Positions 7,769-15,310 of a stretch of DNA of 34,679 nucleotides are shown one piece after another. The notes beneath the pieces were generated by a model, which ran no database searches, was not told where the DNA came from, and worked only from the letters and a program-made list of their open reading frames with translations. Where the stretch lies: NCBI GenBank assembly GCA_035764385.1, contig DASTZI010000147.1:1-34679 (forward strand). Reading direction: 5' to 3'. Within the stretch, counting starts at the first letter, position 1. Each line of letters starts with the position of its first letter. The stretch comes from Gp6-AA40 sp035764385 (lineage in GTDB: Bacteria > Acidobacteriota > Vicinamibacteria > Vicinamibacterales > UBA2999). Position numbers and translations under genes: made by a program.

Positions 7769-9616
7769 TCAATACCGGTAATTCACGACGATGTGAGCCA
7801 GGTTCGAGGTGCCGTTTCCCCACATGCCGCGCGTGAAGAAGGTATCGGCCGGAACCGGATTAATAACGACGAGGTCGAATCGGCCGGCTTGTTTCATCGA
7901 TTCCGCGTCGAGCGTGAACTTCAGCTCGGTCGAGCTGACAACCTGCGTGGGGACGCGTTTCCCTCGGAACTCAACCATAGAACGGCGGACGAAATTGATC
8001 CCTTTCAAGGTGACCGTGACCGGCGTCTCGCCTTGCGCGATGACGAACGGGTCGATGGTCTGAATCGCCGGCTGCGGCGACCGTGGTGGATCGGGCACAG
8101 AGGCAGCGCTCGCGCCCTCCTGCGCCTGCGCTCCTCCACCGGCGTGGACCTTCATCAACGCCACAACCCAGGGAAGCGCTTCGACGACGGGACCCGAGGA
8201 CGCGCCGTCACCTGGCGGACTGAAGGTGGTGTGGTAATCCGCATGGTATCGGCGATCAACCGTCTTGCCGTCGAAGATCACCGTATCGGTCCTGAGCATG
8301 TTGCCGATATCGTCGAGCGGATTGGCAGTCACGATCAGGATGTCCGCCGTCTTTCCTGGTTCAATCGTCCCAAGCGAATCCTGCTTCTGGACCAACTCGG
8401 CCGCGTACTTTGTCGACCCGACGATGATCTGCATCGGCGTCATGCCCACTTCCCGCATCACGCGCATTTCCTGAAAGAGCTGGAGCCCTGGCACGTATCG
8501 ATCGTTCAGGTTGCCTGACACGACGAGGCGGCCTCCGGCATCTACGAACATCTTGTGGAAGCGTTTGACGTTCTCCCATCCTTTCAGCCGGCGCTCGCGC
8601 AAGGCGCCCTGATCGACCTCGTCATAGGCGGCCAGCGACGATTCCATCGCCTCGCGCGGGTAGTACTTCTGCAGGTTCGGGTCCTTGTACCACTCGTGCG
8701 CTTCGGTTTTGAATTGCGCCCACTCCTTCGGGTAGCCACGGTAGTTGATGATGAAGGTCGGCACGAGCGTGACGTGATGGGCCACGAGCGTCTTGATCAA
8801 TTCCGCCGCCTTCGCATCGTCCATGTCGGCGTACTTGTCGAGCTCGTTGCGATCGTCGCGTCCCTGGCGGAACTGCGATGGGTTTTTCGCGACGGCCAGC
8901 GGGATGCCTGCTGAATGCGGAAGCTGCGCGGCGCCGATTTCAGCGGCCTGCGCCGGGAAGATGCCGGGGCCGTAGGCGCGCACGAAGGCAGGCTTGCCCA
9001 TTCGGTGCGCTTCCTCGACGCCCGCCTTGTACCACTCGAACGGCAGCGCGCCGTCGTAGAAGATCACATAATCCGCGCCGGCGTTCAGGACGGTTCGAAC
9101 GATCGCGCGCGTGTCGTCGGCGGATTTGGGCACGCGGATCGTGTGGAGCGGGCCTTCGTAGCCGGTCGCACCATTGAGCGTTGAACCAATCCGCAGGATG
9201 CCCGTGAACGCACGCGGCGCCAGATCTTTGCCGTGGAGCACGGCGTCGCGATGCGGCACCGCGACCTCCGCTTCCGTCCCCACGTCGATGCTGGAGGTGA
9301 TGCCATGATTGAGCATCGCCTCGCCGAAGTACCAGCTGTACGCGGTCTGCGATTCCCAGAGCCCGGGCAGAACGAACTTGCCGGCCGCATTGATGACGCG
9401 GGCGTTGGCGGGAACGTTGACCTGCCCCTTGCGTCCGACGGCGATGATCTTGGTGCCCTGAACGACGACGACGGAATCGGCAACGGGCGTTCCGCCGTTC
9501 CCGTCGATGAGGGTTCCGCCCTCGATCGCCAGCCCGCCCTGTTGCGGCGCCTGCGCGGAGACGATCGAGACGGCGAGCGCAATGCCAAATAACGCACGCG
9601 ATATAAATGCCTTCAC
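7769..9616 (-). CDS. Secreted amidohydrolase-fold protein with C-terminal IPT/TIG-like domain, probably without metal site
   Basis: The 615-residue exported protein has a signal peptide (residues 1-22, cleavage near SAQA), a beta-sandwich and TIM-barrel portion of the imidazolonepropionase-like amidohydrolase family (about 28-455), and an IPT/TIG-like Ig domain (about 515-590). Landmarks of the family are clear: GTLIDGNGGTPVADSVVVV, GKFVLPGLW, MTPMQIIVGSTKYAAEL and GTIEPGKTADILIVTANPLDDI. However, the metal-binding HxH after LPGL(I/W) is absent (LPGLWESQTAYSW), the usual carbamylated Lys position reads VIFYDG, the barrel His after strand 5 reads FVRAYGP, and the GTD aspartate segment reads VSGNLND; only His234 (LPHSAG) seems kept. 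A catalytic metal site is therefore unlikely. GTG 9616 is preceded by AGGAG at 6-nt spacing. It follows mutL by 58 nt. Confidence 0.8.
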   Translation of the reverse strand: MKAFISRALFGIALAVSIVSAQAPQQGGLAIEGGTLIDGNGGTPVADSVVVVQGTKIIAVGRKGQVNVPANARVINAAGKFVLPGLWESQTAYSWYFGEAMLNHGITSSIDVGTEAEVAVPHRDAVLHGKDLAPRAFTGILRIGSTLNGATGYEGPLHTIRVPKSADDTRAIVRTVLNAGADYVIFYDGALPFEWYKAGVEEAHRMGKPAFVRAYGPGIFPAQAAEIGAAQLPHSAGIPLAVAKNPSQFRQGRDDRNELDKYADMDDAKAAELIKTLVAHHVTLVPTFIINYRGYPKEWAQFKTEAHEWYKDPNLQKYYPREAMESSLAAYDEVDQGALRERRLKGWENVKRFHKMFVDAGGRLVVSGNLNDRYVPGLQLFQEMRVMREVGMTPMQIIVGSTKYAAELVQKQDSLGTIEPGKTADILIVTANPLDDIGNMLRTDTVIFDGKTVDRRYHADYHTTFSPPGDGASSGPVVEALPWVVALMKVHAGGGAQAQEGASAASVPDPPRSPQPAIQTIDPFVIAQGETPVTVTLKGINFVRRSMVEFRGKRVPTQVVSSTELKFTLDAESMKQAGRFDLVVINPVPADTFFTRGMWGNGTSNLAHIVVNYRY

Positions 9617-9674
9617 GGGTTACTCCTGAAACGGGCGCCAAGCTTCCACGTCCGAGCTTCCGCGAGAGCTTACG

Positions 9675-11453
9675 TTAGATTCGCTGGAAATTCTTTTCGA
9701 CCTCTCGCCGCGTAATCCGCAGCATCACGGGCCGGCCGTGCGGGCAGATCGTGGAATAGGCGGTGCGGCGAAGCTCCTCGAGAATGTGCGCCATCTTCTC
9801 GTGCGTCAGCGGGTAGTTCGCTTTGACCGCTGCATGGCACGCGGTGGTCGCGGCGATTCGCTTGATGGCCGCGTCGACGCCGGACCCGCGATCGAGGCCT
9901 TCCAGATCCTGCGCCAGCGACCGCAGTGCGGCCGCGCATTCCTCGCGTCCGAGCAGGGCCGGGCATGCCGTTACCCTGATGGATTCGCCGCCGAATTCCT
10001 CGAGCTCGAATCCGAGACGCTCGAGATCCGCCGCGTGCGACGTCAGCGCCTGGCGCGCCGCGGGCGGCAAATCCACGAGCATCGGAACGAGCAGCCCCTG
10101 ACTTTCGAGCGCCCCGCACGTGAGCCGTTCCGTGATGCGTTCGAACAGGACCCGCTCGTGCGCGACGTGTTGGTCGACGATCGCAATCCCCTCATCGTCG
10201 ATCGCAATGATGAACGTGTCTCTGAACTGGCCGAGCGCAGTCATCGGACGGATCGTCGGTTCATTGGTCGGTGCGAACGCAGTGTCGCTGGTCGGTGCGA
10301 GGGCGCTCTCGCGGGTCGGTGCAATGGGACTGCCGCTGGTCGGTGCAAAAGGTGAGCGCGATCCCTCCGTCCAGCGGCTTGGAAATGTCGATGGATAGGA
10401 ATGCGGCAGCGGAAGCGTTGACGGCACCCGCTCGAATCCGGCCGGTGCTTGAAGCTGCAGCTCGGGGGCGGGGCCACGGCCCAGCACATCTCCCAGCGTT
10501 CGACGAATCAGTTCGTGGATGTAGGACTGGTCGCGAAAACGCACTTCCGCCTTCGTCGGATGCACGTTCACGTCAACCGCGTCGTGCGGCATGTCGATGA
10601 ACAGGTGGACCTCGGGACTACGTTCCTTGATCGATGCCACGCTGTACGCGTCGATGATGGCATGCGCGATCGTCCGGTCTTTGACCACGCGACGATTCAC
10701 GTAGACGTTCTGCGGTCCGCGCGTCGGGCCCTGCTCGGCGAGCGCGGCCACGAACCCGACAATCTTGATGTCGCCGCTGTCGCGACGGACGTCAATCAGA
10801 TCGCTGCGCTCCCCGTACAACTGATACAGCCGATCGCGCAGCGTGGACACCGGCGGGCATTGCAGCACCTTGCGTCCCGAGCTCGTCAGCGTGAAGCCGA
10901 TTTCGGGATAGCCGAGCGCAAGCTGCGTTACGACGCGTGAGACCTGCGCTGACTCGGCGGCATCCGACTTCAGAAATTTGCGCCGGGCCGGCAGGTTGTA
11001 GAACAGATCCGCGACCTGCACCGACGCCCCCTCGGGCATGCCAACTTCAGTCACGGCCGCGACCGCACCGCCATTGACGCGCACCTCCGTGCCCGCGGCG
11101 GCGCCGCGCGCACGGGTCCTGAGCGTGAAATGCGAGACCGACGCGATGCTGGGCAACGCCTCGCCGCGGAAGCCAAGCGTCGCGATGCGCTCGAGATCAT
11201 CGACCCGTCGGATCTTGCTCGTGGCGTGCCGCTCGATCGCCAGTCGCGCGTCCTCCGGTGTCATCCCCTCGCCATCGTCCTCGACCTGAATTAGCCGCTT
11301 GCCGCCAAATTCGACCGAGATCGAGAGTCGCCTGGCACCAGCATCGATCGAGTTCTCCACCAGCTCTTTGATGACTGACGCCGGCCGCTCGACGACTTCG
11401 CCGGCCGCAATCTGATTGGCGAGATCGGGCGGTAACTGATGGATCTTGCCCAT
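9675..11453 (-). CDS. mutL: DNA mismatch repair protein MutL, endonuclease type
   Basis: MutL links MutS mismatch recognition to strand incision. From ATG 11453 the protein has 592 residues. The N-terminal GHKL ATPase domain shows KELVENSIDAGA (Glu30, Asn34), DDGEGM (59-64) and TLGFRGEAL (92-100). The C-terminal domain carries the metal-dependent nicking motif DQHVAHERVLFE (starting Asp427; canonical DQHA-x2-E-x4-E with Val for Ala) plus ACHAAVKA and CPHGRP (Cys570). This is therefore a nicking MutL, as in bacteria without MutH. The linker (about 364-396) contains a tandem APT-x5 repeat. The open frame runs back to 12056, but that part is antisense-frame noise inside corA. MutL begins 5 nt after the corA stop. 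Confidence 0.96.
   Translation of the reverse strand: MGKIHQLPPDLANQIAAGEVVERPASVIKELVENSIDAGARRLSISVEFGGKRLIQVEDDGEGMTPEDARLAIERHATSKIRRVDDLERIATLGFRGEALPSIASVSHFTLRTRARGAAAGTEVRVNGGAVAAVTEVGMPEGASVQVADLFYNLPARRKFLKSDAAESAQVSRVVTQLALGYPEIGFTLTSSGRKVLQCPPVSTLRDRLYQLYGERSDLIDVRRDSGDIKIVGFVAALAEQGPTRGPQNVYVNRRVVKDRTIAHAIIDAYSVASIKERSPEVHLFIDMPHDAVDVNVHPTKAEVRFRDQSYIHELIRRTLGDVLGRGPAPELQLQAPAGFERVPSTLPLPHSYPSTFPSRWTEGSRSPFAPTSGSPIAPTRESALAPTSDTAFAPTNEPTIRPMTALGQFRDTFIIAIDDEGIAIVDQHVAHERVLFERITERLTCGALESQGLLVPMLVDLPPAARQALTSHAADLERLGFELEEFGGESIRVTACPALLGREECAAALRSLAQDLEGLDRGSGVDAAIKRIAATTACHAAVKANYPLTHEKMAHILEELRRTAYSTICPHGRPVMLRITRREVEKNFQRI
10266..10361 (-). repeat. 24-bp tandem repeat (4 copies) in the MutL linker
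   Basis: The 9-mer GGTCGGTGC starts at 10266, 10290, 10314 and 10338, giving a strict 24-bp period over four copies. In the MutL frame each unit encodes eight residues beginning APT (APTSGSPI, APTRESAL, APTSDTAF and similar). The frame is preserved, so copy-number change would lengthen or shorten the flexible linker by 8 residues without breaking the protein. Confidence 0.85.
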
Positions 11454-11458
11454 GGAAA

Positions 11459-12427
11459 TCAGATCCAGTGCTTCGAGCGGAAGACCGCCAGCATCAGCAG
11501 GGTCATGGCGATCAAGATGCCGACGATCCACCAGAATTGAGCCGTGGCGCCACCGGCAAACTGCGGCAGCATCACATTCATGCCCCACAGGCCCGCGAGC
11601 ACAGTCATCGGCAGCAGAATCGTTGAAACGACCGTGAGGACTTTCATCACCTGATTCAGGCGGTTCGAAATCGCCGAGAGGTAGCCCTCGAGCACGCCGG
11701 TCATCCGATCCTGGAACATCGTCACTTCGTCGGCGTAGCGCAGCAAGTGGTCGTAGACATCCCGGAACCGGTACGCCATCTCGCTCGAGATGATCGGAAA
11801 CTCGCGTCGCGCGAGTCGGCCGATCGCATCGCGCTGTGGAACAAGTACGCGCCTGAGCGCGGACAAATCCCGCTTGACCGCCAGAATCGGGCGCATCAGG
11901 TTGTTCTCGACGCCCAGCACTGCCTGCTCTTCGAGCCGGTCCATCTCGCGTTCGATCTCGTCGAGCTCGGGCTCGTAGTTGTCGACCATGGAATCGACGA
12001 TGCGATGCATGAGCGCGACGGGGCCTTCTTCGAGGATCCGCGCGTGCTGCTGGCACAGCTCCTTGAGTTTCTGAATGCTCCGCGATTGGCCGTCGTGGAC
12101 GGTGACGAGATACTTGTCCCCCAGAAAAAAGTCGACATCGAGCGTCGCGAACCAGTGCTCCTGCACCCGGAAATCGATGCCGTGAAGGATGACGTACAGA
12201 TAACGGTCGTAGCTCTCGATCTTCGGGAAATGAATGTCGCTGAGCGCGTCCTCGATCGAGAGCGGATGAAACTGGAACGTCTGCCTGAGGATCTTCTCAC
12301 CCTCGTCCGGTGTGGGCTGGGCCATGTCGACCCATAACGTCACACCGGACGCCGGATCGACCCATGTCGGATCGATCCGGTCGGTTACTTGTGTTTCGCC
12401 GTTCCGGTAAACGTAGACGGTGATCAC
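11459..12427 (-). CDS. corA: CorA-family magnesium/divalent cation channel
   Basis: A 322-residue inner-membrane CorA protein, which forms pentameric Mg2+ channels. It has an N-terminal alpha/beta cytoplasmic domain (1-130), a long stalk helix region (about 140-265) and two C-terminal transmembrane helices (about 262-281 and 297-316), with the signature GMN at 282-284 preceded by LW rather than the usual Y or F. The C-terminus is basic (FRSKHWI), as typical. It starts at ATG 12427 (MITVYVYRNGE) and is followed 5 nt later by mutL, so they are probably cotranscribed. It is one of three putative Mg transporters in this window (see the two mgtE genes). Confidence 0.93.
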   Translation of the reverse strand: MITVYVYRNGETQVTDRIDPTWVDPASGVTLWVDMAQPTPDEGEKILRQTFQFHPLSIEDALSDIHFPKIESYDRYLYVILHGIDFRVQEHWFATLDVDFFLGDKYLVTVHDGQSRSIQKLKELCQQHARILEEGPVALMHRIVDSMVDNYEPELDEIEREMDRLEEQAVLGVENNLMRPILAVKRDLSALRRVLVPQRDAIGRLARREFPIISSEMAYRFRDVYDHLLRYADEVTMFQDRMTGVLEGYLSAISNRLNQVMKVLTVVSTILLPMTVLAGLWGMNVMLPQFAGGATAQFWWIVGILIAMTLLMLAVFRSKHWI

Positions 12428-12481
12428 GTCGCTTCACGCTTCTGAGGTTCTACGTGCTCGGTTCGTGTTCACTCTCAGGTT

Positions 12482-12523
12482 CGGTTCGCGAACTCAGCAG
12501 CGAGAACACAGAAGCGCGAACCG
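12482..12523. terminator. Inverted repeat after ppdK
   Basis: Within the 99-bp gap between ppdK and corA, CGGTTCGCG (12482-12490) and CGCGAACCG (12515-12523) form a 9-bp perfect inverted repeat with a 24-nt spacer, starting 3 nt after the ppdK stop on the minus strand. There is no T-run, and the loop is long for an intrinsic terminator. It might end ppdK transcripts or be an operator ahead of corA. Confidence 0.4.
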
Positions 12524-12526
12524 TCG

Positions 12527-15298
12527 TTATTTCACCAACGCCGCCTGCGCCGCGGCGAGCCGCGCAACCGGCACGCGGAACGGCGAGGCGCTGACGTAGT
12601 CAAGACCGACCTGCTCGAAGAACCGGATCGAATCCGGATCGCCCCCGTGTTCACCGCAGATGCCGAGTTTCAGATCCTTGCGCGTGGCACGTCCGCGCTT
12701 CACGGCAATGTCCACCAGCTGCCCGACACCGGACGCCTCGATGGTCGCGAACGGGTTCTTTTTGACGATCTCGAGCTCGGCATAGTGAGGCAGAAACGAT
12801 CCCGAATCGTCGCGCGACATCCCGAGCGCCGTCTGCGTCAGGTCGTTGGTGCCGAAGCTGAAGAACTCTGCGGACTGGGCAATCTCGTCTGCCATCAAGG
12901 CGCCGCGCGGAATCTCGATCATCGTCCCTACCGAGTAGGTCAACTTGACGCGCTGTTCCTGCTGCACGTCTCGCGCGGCCTGATGCACGACCTCGAGCTG
13001 CAGATCGAGCGCCTTCTTGAAGCCGACGAGTGGAATCATGATCTCGGGGCGGACCTTGATCCCTTCCTTCTGCACGATGGCCGCCGCTTCGAACACCGCG
13101 CGCGCCTGCATCGCCGAGATCTCCGGATAGCCAATCCCGAGACGACAGCCGCGGAAGCCGAGCATCGGGTTGAATTCGTGCAACTGCGCCACGCGGGTGT
13201 GAATGGCGTGGACCGGCACCCCCAGCTTCTTGGCGAGGTCCTTCTGCTGTTCCTCGGTCTGCGGCAGGAACTCATGCAGCGGCGGATCGAGGAACCGGAT
13301 GGTCGCCGGATAGCCGTTGAGCGCCCGGAAGATGCCCGCAAAATCGTCGCGTTGGTACGGCAGCAGCTTCGCCAGCGCCGCTTTCCGCGCGTCGAGTGTC
13401 TCCGCGAGAATCATTTCGCGCATCGCATCGATGCGATCGCCTTCGAAGAACATGTGCTCGGTACGGGTGAGGCCGATTCCGGTGGCGCCGAAGGCAATGG
13501 CATTGCTCGCCTGTTCTGGCGTGTCGGCATTGGTGCGTACGCCCATGCGCGTTGCCTGGTCGCACCATTTCATGACCTGTTGAAAGTTCTTGAACTTCTC
13601 GGTTTTCCTGGCAGCCTCGTCGTTGTGGATCAGTCCCGCGACGATCTCCGACGGCGCCGTCTTGACACGACCAGCAAAGACCTTGCCCGACGTGCCGTCG
13701 ATGGACATCCAGTCGCCTTCCTTGAAGGTCCGGCCATCGACGCTGACGGTGCGCTTCTGGTAATCGACGTCGAGCGCGGATGCGCCGCACACGCAGACCT
13801 TCCCCATCTGTCGCGCCACCAATGCGGCATGTGACGACACGCCGCCGCGCGCGGTGAGGATGCCTTCGGCCGCGATCATCCCGCGCAGATCCTCGGGTGA
13901 GGTCTCGAGCCTGACGAGCAGCACGGGCTGCCCCTTTTCCGCCGCCGCCACGGCGCGATCCGCATTCAGGTAGATCTGCCCGGATGCAGCGCCCGGCCCG
14001 GCCGGCAGGCCCGTCGCGATCGTTTTTGCCTTCGCGACTTCCGCTGTGTCGAATACCGGCGCGAGTAACTGCTCGAACTGATCCGCCGGGTTGCGCATGA
14101 CCGCGGTCTTCCAGTCGATCAGCTTCTCCTTGCACATGTCGATGGAGAACTTCAGCGCCGCCATCGCGGTCCGTTTGCCGTTGCGCGTCTGCAGCATGTA
14201 GACGACGCCCTCCTCGATGGTGAATTCGAAGTCCTGGACGTCCTTGAAGTGCTTTTCGAGCGTCTGTCGAATCCGTTCGAGCTCCTGGTATGCCTTCGGC
14301 AGATGATTCTTCAACTGCGAGACCGGCTCCGGCGTCCGGACACCCGCCACCACGTCCTCGCCCTGCGCGTTGATGAGGAACTCGCCGTAGAACTCCTTTG
14401 CGCCGTTCGCCGGGTTCCGCGTGAACGCCACGCCCGATCCTGACTTGTCGCCGGTATTTCCGTACACCATCGCCTGGACGTTGACGGCGGTGCCCCATTC
14501 GGTCGGGATGTTGTACTTGCGTCGATACACGATGGCGCGGTCGTTCATCCAGGAGCCGAAGACGGCGCCCACAGCGCCCATCAACTGATCCCACGGCGAG
14601 GCCGGGAACTCGCGTCCGACGCGCTCTTTCACGAGCGCCTTGAATCGTCTGACAAGTTCTTTCAGATCGTCGACCGTGAGTTTCGTGTCTTCGATGTCCT
14701 GGTGATAGCGCTCGTGCTTGAGGCCTTCGATGACGGTTTCAAACGGTTCGTGATCTTCGCCCGCGCGTTTCTGGACGCCGAGCACCACGTCGCCATACAT
14801 CTGGACGAAGCGGCGATAGCAGTCCCACGCAAACCGCGGATTGTTCGTCTTGCGCGCGAGTGCTTCAACCGTCTGGTCGTTGAGGCCAAGGTTGAGGATC
14901 GTGTCCATCATCCCGGGCATCGAATCGCGCGCGCCCGATCGGACGGAGACGAGCAACGGATCCTTCAGATCGCCGAACTTCTTCCGGGTCTGCCGTTCGA
15001 TCGCAGAAAGCCCTGCCTCCATTTGCGATTTCAATGCCGGCGGATAGCTTCGCTTGTGCTCGTAGTAGTAGGTGCAGACCTCGGTCGTGATGGTAAAGCC
15101 TGGCGGAACGGGCAGTCCGATGCGACACATCTCGGCAAGGTTGGCGCCTTTGCCGCCAAGCAGCGGCTTCATGCCACCATTTCCATCAGTCTTCGAGCCG
15201 AACAGATACACGTACTTCGCGCTCTTACCAGTGCCGTTCGCTTTCGTTGCCTTGCTCTTGGCGGACCTTCCTGCTGCCTTCTTCCTCGCCATCAACAC
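12527..15298 (-). CDS. ppdK: Pyruvate, phosphate dikinase
   Basis: PPDK interconverts pyruvate + ATP + Pi with PEP + AMP + PPi through a phosphohistidine swivelling domain. The 923-residue protein has the N-terminal ATP-grasp domain (GGKGANLAEM near 48-57, VSVRSGARDSMPGMMDT near 117-133), the central phosphohistidine domain with GGVSSHAALVARQ (catalytic His490), and the C-terminal PEP/pyruvate barrel with GTNDLTQTALGMSRDD and ICGEHGGDPDSI. Length fits the family apart from a Lys/Ala-rich extension of about 28 residues at the start. A GTG at 15298 has AAGGAG about 8 nt upstream; ATG 15292 is an alternative two codons in. It lies 12 nt after glyS. It likely supports gluconeogenesis or PPi-linked glycolysis. 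Confidence 0.96.
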   Translation of the reverse strand: MLMARKKAAGRSAKSKATKANGTGKSAKYVYLFGSKTDGNGGMKPLLGGKGANLAEMCRIGLPVPPGFTITTEVCTYYYEHKRSYPPALKSQMEAGLSAIERQTRKKFGDLKDPLLVSVRSGARDSMPGMMDTILNLGLNDQTVEALARKTNNPRFAWDCYRRFVQMYGDVVLGVQKRAGEDHEPFETVIEGLKHERYHQDIEDTKLTVDDLKELVRRFKALVKERVGREFPASPWDQLMGAVGAVFGSWMNDRAIVYRRKYNIPTEWGTAVNVQAMVYGNTGDKSGSGVAFTRNPANGAKEFYGEFLINAQGEDVVAGVRTPEPVSQLKNHLPKAYQELERIRQTLEKHFKDVQDFEFTIEEGVVYMLQTRNGKRTAMAALKFSIDMCKEKLIDWKTAVMRNPADQFEQLLAPVFDTAEVAKAKTIATGLPAGPGAASGQIYLNADRAVAAAEKGQPVLLVRLETSPEDLRGMIAAEGILTARGGVSSHAALVARQMGKVCVCGASALDVDYQKRTVSVDGRTFKEGDWMSIDGTSGKVFAGRVKTAPSEIVAGLIHNDEAARKTEKFKNFQQVMKWCDQATRMGVRTNADTPEQASNAIAFGATGIGLTRTEHMFFEGDRIDAMREMILAETLDARKAALAKLLPYQRDDFAGIFRALNGYPATIRFLDPPLHEFLPQTEEQQKDLAKKLGVPVHAIHTRVAQLHEFNPMLGFRGCRLGIGYPEISAMQARAVFEAAAIVQKEGIKVRPEIMIPLVGFKKALDLQLEVVHQAARDVQQEQRVKLTYSVGTMIEIPRGALMADEIAQSAEFFSFGTNDLTQTALGMSRDDSGSFLPHYAELEIVKKNPFATIEASGVGQLVDIAVKRGRATRKDLKLGICGEHGGDPDSIRFFEQVGLDYVSASPFRVPVARLAAAQAALVK

Positions 15299-15310
15299 GA
15301 CGCTCTCTCC

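Noticed and set aside
11454..12056. N-terminal extension of the MutL frame
   Set aside because: The extra ~200 residues lie inside corA in another frame, are Arg/Asp/Ala-rich shadow sequence, and precede a canonical MutL start at ATG 11453.
12647..13834. 395-codon plus-strand open frame opposite ppdK
   Set aside because: It is antisense to strongly conserved PPDK motifs, a typical high-GC shadow frame.
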